Counted from the first letter of the stretch, positions 48,393 through 62,090 are shown. The stretch: 64,000 nucleotides of DNA from Rhinopomastus cyanomelas (GCA_013400115.1 VXBP01004182.1:517563-581562); one strand, 5' to 3'. Notes: generated by a model from the letters alone, not told the origin. A program made the numbers and translations.

Positions 48393-49705
48393 AAAACAAA
48401 AACACTCAACTGCTTCAGGAGGTGCTTTCTTTACCCATCCTGTGGTTTGTAGAGCTTACCTGAAGCAAGTAACTGCGACAGAAATGTCAGTGCTTCGGAA
48501 CTGCATAAAGAGTGGATGAGAGGTAAGTATCCAGTGCCTTTCAGTGATGGAATTTTATCATTGGCTTCCTTTAACAAACCATCAAGGATTATTGCTATAG
48601 AGCCACTGAAGTGCTTTTATGCTCTTCATGCATCAGTGGTGCGACAGAGTGAATCATCATCTCTGTATGATTCTGTACAAACTGCTAGAGAGAAAGATTC
48701 TTTTGTGAATGATTCGAAATAGTCATTTTGAGTTATTTTTTTCCTTGCATGAAGATGAAATTATAGACAGGGAAACTATTCTTGCAGATGGAGGTTGAAA
48801 CACTTGTGCTTTTTGTTCATAGTTTTTCAAGGTTTATACATTGAGCAGTTCTGATGCTTTTGTGGTGACCTGTTTTGTCTCAGAATGTTTCCATCTATCC
48901 CTTCTAGATGGTTTCATGCTTTCTCTGCTTCCCTTAGGCAAACTGTGCTTAGTACTGTTATCTCTCTGGTGACTTCCATTGCTTACTACACCTAGTTGCG
49001 GTCTTATTACCTTGTGAGTAGGAGTTGTCTCACAAGTCACACAAGTAGATGATGTGATTACAGCAATACCAATTTTTAAAATTTTCCTGTTTACTTTACA
49101 AGTAACAAACTTCTCAGACTTGTTTATTTGAGCAGCTGACATCCTTTTTTAATATGATTTCTTCCCTAAATCCTGCTTCAGGTGACATTGGGAACTATGG
49201 CATTACTTTGCACATCTCAAAGCAGTATGTAGAGGAGAATTCTGAAAGCCTCCAGTGTTACAAGTTGCTTAACTGTTCATTCATGTTTTTTCCTTCCCCT
49301 GAAGAATAACTGAAGTACCAGTTAATGTTTTGATAGTAAAGTTCTATATTAAACTGGAGAAAGATACCAAATACGCTTAACCCTACCAGGTATTCTAAAG
49401 GTAAAAATCTACTAGAGAGATTGGACACAGGACAAGGATGTTAAATATTTGTGTTACCTACCAACAAAAACCTCAGATGTTGAGCCAGCTTATCTGTTGT
49501 GAGCACAAGAAATTGAATAGCTGGAAACCATTTGTTGTAGTGGAATTTGGATTTAATCATGTTCCTGTTGAAGTCAGTGAGTCTGGTTGCTCCTGACTTC
49601 ATCTGTTTGAGACTGGGTATTAAGTGACCTGCCTGATGTGCTTGATTTCAGTGTTAATAGGTCATAGCCTCATAGGCAAAGCTGAATGGAGGTTCTTATT
49701 TTCAG

Positions 49706-49836
49706 ATCACAGAACATTAGGGATTGGAAGGGACCTTGAAAGATCATCTAGTCTGGTTCCCCTGCCACAGCAGAATCATCTAGATCAAGTCGCACATGAA
49801 CATATCCAGGCGGGTTTTAAACGTCTCCAGAGAAGG
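49706..49836 (-). mobile_element. CR1 3' end, antisense
   Basis: TCACAGAACATTAGGGATTG through CCACAGCAGAATCATCTAGA to AAACGTCTCCAGAGAAGGA; truncated at its 5' end. Confidence 0.92.
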
Positions 49837-49959
49837 ATGGTGGGGCTCTGTGTATTGTAGTTTTTCAGTGCCATTTGTGCTCCATACAGGTGTGCGTTTA
49901 TGGGTACCAAAAGAAGATAGCACTAGTTCTTCTCAAAGGAAGCCTGGCTAGCAGAAAGG

Positions 49960-50050
49960 AGCTGCTAAAAACCAAACAAAAGCAACACCAAAAGATTGCC
50001 ACCAAAAAACCCCATAAAACAACAAAAACCACACTAAAGTCAAAGCAACA
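49960..50050. repeat. A/C-rich low-complexity tract
   Basis: The + strand reads AAAAACCAAACAAAAGCAAC and onward with almost no G or T for about 90 bases, resembling the tract at 45935. Confidence 0.7.
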
Positions 50051-53000
50051 ACTTTTATAATATGTTAACGTGTAAACTGTGCACATATTTAATAACATTC
50101 ACCTTAATGTAAGTTAGAGTTGCCTCAGAGAAAAATCTTTGGAGAAAGAGCTAGAGCACTGTGGAGAGCCGAGGCATGGCTGCTATTGCATTATGTCCTC
50201 ACTGTAGTGAGTGGTGTTTGGTTTGATACTCTTTCACTTAAATGGATTGCATGTGGAAGATGCCTCAAGTATTTGTCGACATGAAATACACAGAATTGCT
50301 GCTTTACGCTCTGCTTCACAGAAGAATAGTTAATTGGAGTGTAAAAATGAAAGACCTTGCAAATAATCTCTGCTACTATGTTTGCATCTTTAAGTGTGTG
50401 TGTGTCCTACTTGGTATGTCTAGTGGGTGGAAAGGATTTGGCTGCACCTTCTGTTGCTGTGAAGTAGGTTAGGTTTTGTTCTCAGTCCTAGAGGGAGAAG
50501 AAAATAGTGTCTTGTCATCTGAAAAATGCAGGCATCAGCAGCACGGTAGCTTTAAATCTTCTAAAATATCCTATTTAGTCATCCGCGTTCTCAAATGTAG
50601 AAATACCTCACCTTAAATAACCTGGGCTATGTCTGAGATGTTTCACTGCTATTTATGAATCTTCCATTGCTGTCATCTTATGTCTAGTGGTTGTAGCAAA
50701 GGCAGTGATAACTTTGGGTCCCGCATGCAAGTCCAGGCTAAATAGGTTTGTGCTGCCTCTTCTCATGGTAGAATGCTTCTTGTATGTTCCTAGCAAGTAG
50801 AGGTTGTCCCTCAAGATGCTTGTGTAAAGAGTTGATATGTGATGATATGGAAATAATTCTAGTTAAGCAGGAAACAGGACAGCTGGGAACATCGAGGGTG
50901 AAATACTTTAGGAAAGAGATGTGCGTTTGTTAAGAGAGCTGTTAGTTGTCCGCTAGAAAAGTCAGGAAGGTGTTACATATACTAATGATTTCACTTCTTC
51001 CTTAGTAGTTTCAGCCTTATGTTTCTGTAATCTTAATTTTGAGCTGTGGGTGAATATTCCTAATATCAGAAACACTTAAATTATTAAAAGTCTTGTGCTT
51101 ACACTTATTACGAAAGTAGACTTTGTGCTGAGCCTTCTCTCAAATATTTAAAGCAGTAAAACAGGAATCCAGGAAAAGGTCCCAGCAGGAGAATGAGTGA
51201 GCTGACTTAGAAATCCAGTTGTAAGTTTTTCTACTCTTAATAAGAGAGAAGGCTAGAAAACTTAGCATTTCCTAGCCATAAGCTTGGGCCACTTGCTGTA
51301 TAACCGTTACAAAATCAAGGCTCACGTTCCACAAGTATTACTGTGCAGTCTGCCACGTGCTTAACTTGCTTATCAAATCAAGACACTTTGCCACCTAAAA
51401 ATGAAAAATAATTAATTTTAAATGGATGGTGTAGCCCTGTTTAAACCTGGAATGGTGTGTCTCAGGTGTGTACTGCTTTTGGGCTGAGTGTGGAACCCAC
51501 CTAACCTACCACACAGATGAGAGGGACCTCTTAGCTAGGACGTAGAGTCAAGGAAAACAAGGTGCATATTTAATGTGCAGGGAATATTTTTCTTGCTGCA
51601 TTTGTTAGTAGCCCGAGTGAAGGTTTTTATAGTTAGAAGTTTTCCACAGGGATTGACCTCACACACAGGCTTTGGTCTCTGTGGTAAGTTAAAGGTAAAC
51701 CCCGGTGAACACAGCAGCTGAGGTATCAGCTCCTCAAGAAAACTGTCTTCTTTCCTTCTTTCCCAGCCCTCCACCCAGTTAAGAGGAAAAGTCAGTCTTC
51801 TGTCTCTGTAGTTCATTTGTTAAAGAGAAGATGGAACAGTAAATTGAAAGACTGAGGTGATTAATGTTTTAAACTTCCATCACAGCAACTGCTTGGTCTC
51901 CAGAGCAGGCACAGGAAGAAATTGCTCCTTAAGGGGAGCACCTGGTGCCTCTTGTGCACCTTTTGCCAAAGCGTCCTTCAGTTGTGCAGTTTGGTTGGGA
52001 ACCATTGGGAAGAGAAGTCCCTTAACCTCTAGGTGTGGTCAGCAAGCAACAGGCTGTGTGCTGCTCAAAGGGTGGAGACACTGTATATCTTGCAGCTAAT
52101 AAAAGTGCTGGGTGCTGCCCTGTTCTTTTGTTTTCAGCTTGGCAAGATGTTTTCACATGGGCTCCAGAGGGTTTTGCTTAGGCTGCTCCTGGAACAATGG
52201 TGTGTAATGTGCTAGGCACATCCCTGGGGAGACATCTTAAACAGGAAACCTACTTAACTAACAGCAGATAGACAATAGGTCCTTAACGATGATGTGGTGA
52301 CTGCCAGGAATCATTAGTGCATTTTTTATGTCTTTGGAACAGGGCAAGTTCCAGCATGGGGCGCTTGAGACGCCACACTTTGTCTTGTACTGAAGCGTGG
52401 AAGATGAACTTCACATGGATGATTGTAAGCAGCAGTACCTGAAGTGGTTCTGTTAAGATGCTGTTTTATTCTGTTGACCAGCAATTTGTACTTCAGTGCT
52501 AAGGCAGCTGTAAAACAGTGCTTCAAGCACCTAATTTAGACACGTGTTCAACTCTGCTGGTACTCCTCAGAACATGCTGTGCTGTTGCTTCCTAAAATAC
52601 CTTTTCCTAAAGTTATGAGCTTGCATCTAATTTCAGTGTCTGCTTCTTTTTCCATTCTGAAGACTTGACTTGATGTTGTGTTGACATGGGTAATCTAAAG
52701 GATGTACAGCAGGGGTGTTCACACTGTATATTGGAGTGGTAAACTAAATATCATGTATATGAAAGGGAATATAACTTCCACTGTGTGAGCTGATCCAGTC
52801 ATCTGTTTTGAGGAAGATGTTAGAACCGAACTTCTTAGTGATCTTTTGGTAGATAAAGTGTGATTATTATGAATAATATGACATTGATTCCTATGTGCTT
52901 AGAGAGGCTATCACTTTTTAAAGAACAATGTAATTGAAATTGCATCTGATCTGGATTTGTCTTTAAGTGGATGTAGAGTTTCATAAACACAGGAAACTGT

Positions 53001-53283
53001 TGTTGGATGTGTTCATAAACTGTTCCAGTGCCCAGGCATTAATAAAAAATATAACCAAGGCTCTGAAGGTTCTTTAAATTCTCACTGCTTGTCCTACTTT
53101 TTATTCCAGAATATCCTTTAGGCAGCATTTTAGTGTCACGCTTGAGTCACTGACATTTGTTACAGTCATATAACATCAGCTCATCCTAGTGTAAATGAAT
53201 AAATAGCTTCTGAGTTCAGGCTAAAAGCCACTCTGTGCTCTCTACCCAAGGTAGTTGCAGATACCATGCAAGAAATGGTGTTG

Positions 53284-53349
53284 CTGGGGATTGGACTAGA
53301 TGATCTTTCCAGGTCCCTTCCAATCCCTAATGTTCTGTGATTCAGTGAT
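53284..53349 (+). mobile_element. CR1 3' end, sense, very short
   Basis: Only GGGGATTGGACTAGATGATC through CCCTAATGTTCTGTGATTCA is present. Confidence 0.88.
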
Positions 53350-54160
53350 TGTGCTAGTCTTGGGGTCAAACATGTGTTTTTCAGATGTTTGTACAGTTGT
53401 TTCCAACAAAAGATTATGGTTCCTCACAAACTACTGAGCCTTGTGTAGATTTATACTCTGAAACTTTTTGAGTAATTCAGAAAAAAAAAGTAGAGATATC
53501 ATGAATCTTAACATTAGGTTGAGCTAATAAATGATCTGGCAGTCTACTATTTATTGTCATGGAGGAAGAATCCTTGCATTGAATTAGAAGCAGGTACAAC
53601 TGACGAAATAAAGTTCAGTGATCCAGTTAAAATTTCAAATTACTTCTGGGTGGATGGTTGAGGGTGGTTTTGCTTTTATTGCAGCAAAAGAGACCTTCAT
53701 AGCCCTTAAGCAGGAAGTTCATGTCAAACATAAAAGCTTCCTTCTTTATGCTATGAGAATCCCCTCTGGATTTGTTTGGAGTTCTTCCTACAGTTAGCTT
53801 TTAAAATCTAGGGTTGTTGGAGCCAAATTGGATAAATAGCTTTAGGATGAATTTACAATGCAAAATCTAAGTCTGTTTTGTAGGTCTGATTTGTAAGTAA
53901 CAGTCTCTCCTCTCCTCATTATTTGATTGTTGTCCCTAGCTTGCTTGTAATGCCAACCCTTTTGGAAGGAAGCATGTTAAAAAGCAGTTGAAAATGGTTA
54001 GGCTGACTGCGTCTCTGATTTCCCACAATGTGGGACACCACCATGCATATATGACAGCAGAAGAGAAAACGAGCCAGCTAGTCTGTTAGCATCAGGTTAG
54101 GCTTGAGCAGGATGAAAAGGTACCATGAAAAATACAGGGGGCTCTTTTGTGGTAAGACCC

Positions 54161-54381
54161 TTCCACATAAATATGAGAAGGAACTTCTTCACAGTGAGGG
54201 TGACAGAGCACTGGAAGGGGCCGCCTGGGAGGGTTGTGGAGTCTCCTCCTCTGGAGACATTTAAAACCTGCCTAGTCGTGTTCCTGTGCAACTGGATCTA
54301 GGGGATCCTGCTGTGGCAGGGGGATTGGACTGGATGATCTTCTGAGGTCCCTTCCAATCCCTACTGTTCTGTGATTCTGTG
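54161..54381 (+). mobile_element. CR1 3' fragment, sense
   Basis: It begins with TTCCACATAAATATGAGAAG and ends with CCCTACTGTTCTGTGATTCT plus one further octamer unit. Confidence 0.93.
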
Positions 54382-54619
54382 AAATGATTTCTGAAGGCTT
54401 CTTTCAGCCCTGTGTTTCTGATGCTGAGCATAATAGGGTAGAAAACAATACTAAGGAAGGAATGAGTCCAAGCATTGCAGCTCAGATGGCTGCTTCTTTT
54501 CTGGCTGTGACTCAGCCCTTTCACCCCTACTTTGTCCTTGAGAACTGGGATCTTCAGAAAAGTCACAATTTTTCCTTCTTCAGCCTATCTTGGCATGATT
54601 CTGCTCTCTGGTGTTGAGT

Positions 54620-54815
54620 GAAAGTGGTGAGACACTAGAACAGGTTGCCCAGAGAAGCTGAGAATGCCCTCTCCCTGGGAAGTGTTCAAGGACAGGCCAA
54701 ATAGGGATTTGAGCAACCTGTCTAGTGGAAGATGTCCCTGCCTATGGCAGGGGTTTGGAACAAGATGGTCTTTGAGGTCCCTAACAGCAGGAATCATTTA
54801 GTAGTTCTGTGAATA
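54620..54815 (+). mobile_element. CR1 3' fragment of a third subfamily, sense
   Basis: AACAGGTTGCCCAGAGAAGC, GTGTTCAAGGACAGGCCAAA and GGAACAAGATGGTCTTTGAG identify a CR1 subfamily distinct from the other two; the tail is degraded (TTTAGTAGTTCTGTGAATAT). Confidence 0.85.
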
Positions 54816-55715
54816 TATCCAAGAAGGACATGGAGATAGGAAGACGGTATCAGGATTTGTGCTGGGAAGGCAATTAATGGGATCTGGGAAGGGTTTGCAG
54901 ATGTTATGAACTAATCCTGGTGGGATTCCCTATCCCAGTTGACCCTGAATCCTTACTTTCTAGACAGATGCTACAGCATGAAGGGCAAAAATATGCTATG
55001 TCCTGTACTTGTGATGAAGCAGCAGAGGGCACCAGACAACAATGAGCAGGAGGTGGAAATGGAGGGGGCGGACAGGAGGAGATAAAGTAGGAGCGGAGAG
55101 GAGCGAGAAACAACAGTCCTTCATGTCACTGTGCTTGGTTCTTTGGGCAAGTGTGTGTTTCAGGCATGCCAAGGCACAGCTGCAGCTACTGCACACTGTA
55201 GCACATTCTCATGCGATTGCTTTCTGTCCTGTTGTCATTGTTGTCTTCAAAATTGGATGACTCAGTGCAGTAGGTTGTGTTTTGGTTTTTTTAAGGTGGA
55301 TGCAGAGTCATTCATTAGGGCACATAAGAGGAATCCCTCTCATGTCAAAACATCCATGCTCTAGGCTTTGCAATACAGTACAGTAAATTATTTCTACCTT
55401 CTTTCCCCTCCTTTTCCTTTTTCATAGGGCAACATGTAGCACTGCATGGTTAAGAAGCACACGTCTTTGTTCTAGTTTAGAGCAAGCTAAGAAATCAAGT
55501 CCCGTCATTGCTTTTGGTTGTGTAGGAAGTAACCAGAACAACCTTGACCCACTGGTAGCCTAGCTGGTGCATGTTAGAGCTGTCTTCTGTGGACAGCATG
55601 GCATTTCAAGTGTATTTCGTTTGCGGGTGTCTCTGAATGTGTAGTGGGCTTATTAACATATTTATCTGTGTAGCCAATGTGTGGCTCATGTTCATGTTTG
55701 ATATGTACAAGCTGG

Positions 55716-55783
55716 ATCACAGAACATTAGGGATTGGAAGGGACCCTGAAAGATCATCCAGTCCAATCCCCCCCGCCACAGCA
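55716..55783 (-). mobile_element. CR1 3' end, antisense, very short
   Basis: ATCACAGAACATTAGGGATT through CCAATCCCCCCCGCCACAGC; only about 70 terminal bases. Confidence 0.9.
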
Positions 55784-56101
55784 TGAAAGCCTGTTTCCGT
55801 TCTACGTCTTACAGTTCCAGCGAACTTGACCAAATGTATTGTGAATGCAGTATTAAGACACAATTGATCTGTGTGTTGTGTATACTAAAGTCAGCTAGTG
55901 CTTCTGTAAGTTAGGCTTGTGGTATGTAAGGTAAGAAGCAATCGGGCTTGCGTATGTGCTGTGTGTTTCACTGGCAGACATCTGTCGGATACATTGACTC
56001 TTCATGTTCAAGCTGGGGACTCCTTGAAGTCCTTTGTAAAATGTGACTAGTAAACAGTATCCCTTCCGGTCTTCTAATCTGCTGGAAAATTTGAACATTG
56101 C

Positions 56102-56202
56102 TATGTTCCTGTGCAACTTGATCTAGATGATCCCTCTGGCAGGGGGGATTGGACTGGATGATCTTTTGTGATCCCTTCCAATCCCTAATGTCTGTGATTC
56201 TG
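56102..56202 (+). mobile_element. CR1 3' end, sense, short
   Basis: ATGTTCCTGTGCAACTTGAT to CCCTAATGTCTGTGATTCTG, with a small deletion in the CTGCTGTGGCAGG block. Confidence 0.9.
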
Positions 56203-57637
56203 AAGTGGTTTTTGAATTCTTTCCTGCAGTCATCGCCGGCATTGCCAGTGCACCACAACTAGGTTTGACAAAATGTGCCACTGTTTGATATCATGTCACC
56301 CAGTACTAACTTTGCCATCATCAAGACTGGAGAAGAAACAGCTACTGCTGAAATGACAGACAGGTAGCACTAGGGTGCAAGTCAAGAGAGTATTCTGATT
56401 GCAGGGAGCGTGCACTCTCCCTCAGAAAGAGATGGCAGAGGCATGCTCATAAGGCGACAGAAAAATCCCAGACCACCACACTGTAGGGCAGAGAGCTTGC
56501 TACACTGTAGGTTATTACTTCAGAGCCTGAAAAGCTATGAAGTGTACGTCAGAATAACTTGCAAGAAGCAGGCTCACTTTTATGTTTAGACAAAGCCTTG
56601 TGCATAAGGAGTTAAAAACTGCTTGGGTTTGCTGAGCCTTTTGTGGACATTATGCAAAAGCTTGCTTTTTGTGGTTGGAAAACTGGTCTTGCTTGTTACT
56701 TCTTGGTTTCTTCCCAGTGGCCTGTATTTGCAGGTTTCCTATTCAGCTCTTTTTCTTGAAATCATAGTGAAGCAGCGCCCTCGGTTCATGCTCTGTTTGT
56801 GTCAGCAAGCAGGAAGCTGATGAAGAGCTGCATGTAGTGTATTACGGTTTCTAGGTTACAACTCTGGGGTGCAGGAGGACTCTGGTGTGGTCCATAAACA
56901 TTTGGTTTCATGCCTAGTAGTCCGTGTTGTAATGGACAGGGAAGTGTTTGACATGCTAATAGGTTCTGCTTCAGGAGAGACTTGCTCCTTCCAGCGTGAA
57001 ACCCCATGTGGCCAGTGCTGCAAGATGTGTGTGTGTTTTGCACGCGATTGCAACCTTAAACAGGCATTGACCTTTTTGAAGTACGTGAATGTATCTGAGA
57101 TTTCCCTTTCCTTTTCAGTGTCGTGTATAAAGAGGGTGTCCAGTTCTGTGACTAGAAGTGAGGAGTGAAAAGGGATGGGTTTAAAATCCTGCACTGAGAC
57201 TGAGAGTTAGTGTTGTAATACTGTAAATCGGTGGATGAGCGGGATTAAGGGGACAGACACAAACTTCAGAAACAGTTCTTCAGACTGAATGCCTGGAATC
57301 ATATGCAATGATTCTGCACTCCTTCTCCAGACTGTACCAGGATTTAAGGAAAAATATGCTGAAACACCTTTGAACCACTGCAGAGAAAGATAGAAGGGTT
57401 TCTGCTGTGTATATTTTAATCCTGCTGAGTGAGTTTAAACATCTAGGTCAAGTTGTATTTGCCTGCAGTTAAATTTTGCTTAGTTTTTGCAAACTTGAAA
57501 AAAGCCTCTGTGATGAGTACTGTTTGTTTTGTTCAGAACATCTCGAAATGGGTTTGATGACAGCTAAAGTTAACTAATGTTCCTGGACATGAACTAGTGC
57601 CTGACCATAAAGAAACGAAATGAAGTGGGTTACACTA

Positions 57638-58063
57638 AGAGTGATGGAGTGGAGCATCTCCCTGATGAGGAAAGGCTGAGGGAGCTGGGTCTCTTGAGCT
57701 TGGAGAAAAGGAGCCTGAGGGGTGACCTCATTAACGTCTATAAATATTTGAAGGGTGGGTGTCAGGAGGGTGGAGCCAGGCTCTGCTCAGGGGCATCTAA
57801 TGACAGGACAGGGGGCAATGGGTGTGAGCTGGAACATAAAAGGTTCCACATCAATATGAGAGGGAACTTCTTCCCAGTGAGGGTGAGCGACGAAACACTG
57901 GAATGGGCTGCCCAGTGGGGTTCTGGAGTTGTCTTCTCTGGAAACGCTTCAAACTCACCTGGGCATGTTCCGGTACTATCTAAGTGATCCTGCTGTGGTG
58001 GGAGGATTGGAATTGATGATCTTACGAAGTCCTTTCCAATCCCTAATGTTCTGTGATTCTGTA
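57638..58063 (+). mobile_element. CR1 LINE 3' fragment, sense, with ORF2 C-terminal relic
   Basis: The frame from 57625 reads through the reverse-transcriptase C-terminal relic (EHLPDEERLRELGLLSLEKR) and continues unusually long (120 codons) into the 3' region. The element ends with CCCTAATGTTCTGTGATTCT at about 58063. It is one of the best-preserved copies in the window. Confidence 0.94.
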
Positions 58064-59138
58064 AAGGAAAGGGAGAGCTGCACTGCTACTCTAGACAGCA
58101 TTCGGTTATTGCTGCAGGCTGCAGACCCTGATGATGTCAGGGGAGATGCAAGTTGGGAAGTGCTGTTTCTCTTTCTTCAGCTCCCTGAGACAAGACTGGC
58201 TGAGCTAGAAGAGCTTCTACACAAGCTAGAAGAGTTTCTGAGTACAGCACTGTCTTCAGATGTTCGCTTGGTTTATTTATTCAGGCACAACTCTGCACAA
58301 TGAAGTTGCTTTCCTGTGGCCTGAGCTGGCTCATGCATGACTGACATGCTTGATGCATGAACAGAGTGAGCTGGGGCTGCCTGCACTTCTTATACAGACA
58401 GGCCTGAGGCAGAGCTTAGAAATAGCCTATCACTTCTTTAGGAATCTGTGTTTGTACAGTCACCAGCCTGGAGTCTGCAAGGCACAGCCTGTGCCACCTG
58501 CCAAGCTAGATGGAGGCAAAAATTACAGTTGACCAAGCTGTGGAGCAGCTGTGGGGTGCTGGAAAGCTTCCATTGGAGGTTGGCCTGTCAAGCCTTCCAC
58601 AGACACTGTTAATTTACCCTTGTGATTTCTTTCTCTATGTATTTGCCTGAAACCACTTCCTTGGTTTATAGCTCAGAGCAGGACTTCTGCAGGAAATTAA
58701 GTTGATAATTTGCAGCCAGCCAAATTTCCAGGTCCTCTCAAACATGCACTGCTGCACATTAAACCTAACAGCTTCCTAATTTGTAGGGATATTCTTAAAT
58801 CTGCCTCTCTGAAGTGCTGTAGCTTGTCATGAGGCAAATGTTAAAATCAAAGCTATGAGATCAAGTGGTTGATTGATCTTTCTGTTGCATTGCTCAAATA
58901 GCTTGTACGCATTGCAGCAGGGGAGCATGGGGGGAGAAATCTAGATATATGGGGTTTTTTGAGGCTTCAGAACTAGCTGTGTAAAGATTAACATGGGCTG
59001 GCTCAGATGGGAGATTTTGTAACACCTGAATGGAAAACAGTCAGAATCAGGCCCCTGGGTTGTGTAGTGCGTCAGCGATGGAACTAGCTCATTCGTAGTA
59101 GGAAAAGATAAAGCATGTAGAGACCAGCAGTGTAGATG

Positions 59139-59311
59139 ACAGAATCATGGATGATTAGGGATTGGAAGAGACCTCAAAAGATCATCCAGTCCAGTCCCCC
59201 CACCACAGCAGCATCCCCAAGATCTAGTCGCACAGGAACATATCCAGGCGTGTTTGAAACATCTCCAGAGCAGGAGACTCCACAACCCCCCGGGTAGCCC
59301 CTTCCAGTGTG
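59139..59311 (-). mobile_element. CR1 3' fragment, antisense
   Basis: AGAATCATGGATGATTAGGG, GGGATTGGAAGAGACCTCAA-type terminus and AACATCTCCAGAGCAGGAGA; truncated near CCCTTCCAGTGT. Confidence 0.92.
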
Positions 59312-59409
59312 GTAAGTTTTCTTGAGGCTTGAATAAAACCAGGTGGGCCATCAAGTTTACATCAGCATTTTATCAGTGTATTTGGAGAAATCTGGTCTAG
59401 CTCAGAAAG

Positions 59410-59690
59410 CCCAGAATCATTCTGGTTTGAGGAGACCTTTATGGTAATCGAGTCCAACCACTGACCCAGCGCTGCCAGGTCACCACTAAACCATGTCCCT
59501 AAGCACCCCTTCTGTAGGTCTTTTAAAAACCTCCAGGGTGGTGACTCCTTGACTTCCCTGGGCAACCTGTTCCAATGCTTGACACCTGTTTTGGTGAAGA
59601 AAAATTCCTAATACCTAAACCTTCCCTGGTACCATGTTGCTGCTTTAAATCTAACCCCAGTCCTAGCTGTTCGTGCTGCCCAGAATATGA
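59410..59690 (-). mobile_element. CR1 fragment of another subfamily, antisense
   Basis: CCAGAATCATTCTGGTTTGA, ATCGAGTCCAACCACTGACC, AAACCTCCAGGGTGGTGACT and CCTGGGCAACCTGTTCCAAT are blocks of an older CR1 subfamily. It lies about 100 bases from another antisense copy. Confidence 0.9.
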
Positions 59691-60534
59691 ATCCACCCTG
59701 AAGGTCAAAGTAATTTGGGTTTTTTCTATGAATCACCGTAAGCTTTTGGCAAACTCTTTTTTGCTAAATGTTTCATTCCTGCTGTATTGCGTAACACCGC
59801 CAAATACAGCTGGTACTGCGGTTTAGCAAGTTGCTGTCTCCAAAACTCTGCACAATTCTAATCTCAGATTTTTTTAAAACTTCATGGATTTTATTCATAA
59901 ATGAGACCTGCAAAGTTTGCCAGTGGCTAGTGGTGTAAAAGATTTCTGTGTTTCCATAATGCAGAATAAAAAACCAACCTAACTGACTAAAAAATCCGAA
60001 ACATCTCACTCAAATAGACCACATTTTATTTAAATAATATTTTCTTTAATAATGAATTTACTCTTCAGAGGACATTCCCACTAGCATTTAACTTCTGTTA
60101 GTCTATGAAATGAGGTGGTTTTACTCCTAAACAGGAGACAGTGTTAAAATACTTGAGCCACATCGAGGCTAGAGACAGTTTATTTGGAGCAGAAGCTGAT
60201 GCACTGCAGCAGAGACTGGTAATTCCAAGGTGGTGAATTCTGGGTTGGAAGGCTGTGCGTTGCCAAAAGCTGTTGTTCGTGTGTCAATGGCTGCCAAATA
60301 TCCTGTTGGCAGACACACTGCAAAATTCAAAGTACAAGAACCTCTATAGACTTTCAGTTTGTTTTGCAATATCTAGTCCCATATTTCACTTTAGGAAAAA
60401 AATATGAAGAACATTTTTCAGAATTGCAAAGAAAATTACCTGGAAGCAGCGTGAGCAAGGTGATCTTTACAAATGGTCGGAGTCCGTAGTGATCCCACCT
60501 CTTAGTTTTAGTGAATGTCCCAATCACATCAATT

Positions 60535-60631
60535 CCTGTGTGACTTGGTCTAGGTGATTCTGCTGTGGTAGGAGGATTGGACTAGATGATCTTTTGAGGT
60601 CCCTTCCAATCCCTAATGTTCTGTGATTCTG
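60535..60631 (+). mobile_element. CR1 3' end, sense, short
   Basis: TCCTGTGTGACTTGGTCTAG to CCCTAATGTTCTGTGATTCT. Confidence 0.92.
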
Positions 60632-60756
60632 GGTGTTTTAACCAAGAGAAAGAAACAAGTTTCCAAGGAAAACTTTCCTTCATAATGCATTTTCTTCTTT
60701 ATGTATCCAGCCTGGCTGTTGGGGTGGATGCTCACACTTGGAACCGCTAAGTTATG

Positions 60757-60820
60757 GGGAGATTGGACTGGATGATCTTTTGAGGTCCTTCCCAATCCTT
60801 ACTGTTCTGTGATTCTGTTT
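60757..60820 (+). mobile_element. CR1 3' end, sense, very short
   Basis: GGGGAGATTGGACTGGATGA to CTTACTGTTCTGTGATTCTG; about 65 bases. Confidence 0.88.
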
Positions 60821-62090
60821 GGCAAGCACTGGAATGAAGTGTTGCGCTGCTGAGCTGAATTACAGCAGGTGTTGGTCTAGAGATGCAGAAATACTGCTTT
60901 TGTTCACACTTGGCTCTTTTCACGCACCTAAATCTTCTGTCAAAGATGCAACCTGGAATCAAACTTCAGATTGCACTCTATGGTCTGTTTTGTGTGCTGG
61001 TCTTTAATGGTCACAGTATGTGACTAAAAATGCTCAGGAGATGCTCTTGGGATACCTATTCAGCTAGAAATGGGGCAAGGGGCTGAGGAAAGAAGAAACT
61101 GCAACCATGGCCTGTTGCTGAAAGCCTACGTCTGGCCTTCTGGCAGGTGATTTGGAGACCTGGAAAAAAGCTCCACCATTGGCATTGTGTCCACTAGAGT
61201 CTGAGTTACCACTGCTGTAAAGGGTTAGTTGGGGGGTACCTGTAAACCATGGAGTGCTCTGTGTGGAGGATGTCTCTGACACACCTTCCCGGTCCCGGGA
61301 ATATGCCTGGGCTAGTGCAGGCGGTGAACTGGAATGTGAGCAGTAAACTTTGATGACTAGCTGTGAATGCTGGGTGTTGCACTGAATAGCAGCTCACCTC
61401 TTTGCAGTCGGAGCTCCATGCCTTCTGTAGACCACGATCTACGTTGTGCTGGTCATTGTTTCCAAACTGAATCCAATGACTGCCTAATTAAATTGTTGTG
61501 TAACACAACAGCTAACAGTCTGCTATCATTAAACTTATCTGTTTGTACATGGAGCCCAGTCCTGTTACAAGTTCTGTGCTTAGAAGTTAGAAGCCTTCTC
61601 TTTTACAGAGAAAAATTAACACTTAGACCTGGTAGCTAAAAGGCTACTTTTAACTTGCCAAAAATATCTCAGTTTTCCCATATTCCTCTAGTGACTGCTT
61701 ACTGGTTTTGGATTAGGGTACTTCCTTAGACTCTGGGTTCTTCCAAAGATTGCTAAAGGAACATTGCCAGCTGTGGGAGTGAGGAGGGCATGCAGGTGGG
61801 AGTGGCCAGTGGCCAGGGTGCTCACAGATGTGCGCCTGAACCCTCACGTCAAACACTGGCAGGAGGGTAGGCGTGTAATCACACTGTTGAAGATACACCT
61901 TGTTGTGTATGTTCAGCTGAACTGTTTGGCTTTCAGCTCCTGCAGGCGTTTTGGACTCCTTTGCGCTGGAAAGGAAGGGCTGCTCTGTTCTTGCAGAGTG
62001 TGGCCGTGTCGCAACAAACCTGGTTACTGATGCCCGGACATACTTTGATTGATGCACAGATCAAATGACTGTTGGGAGTGGCTTTTGGTG

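Noticed and set aside
57625..57987. 120-codon frame reading like a reverse-transcriptase C-terminus
   Set aside because: It is the ORF2 relic of the CR1 copy at 57638-58063, not a host gene.
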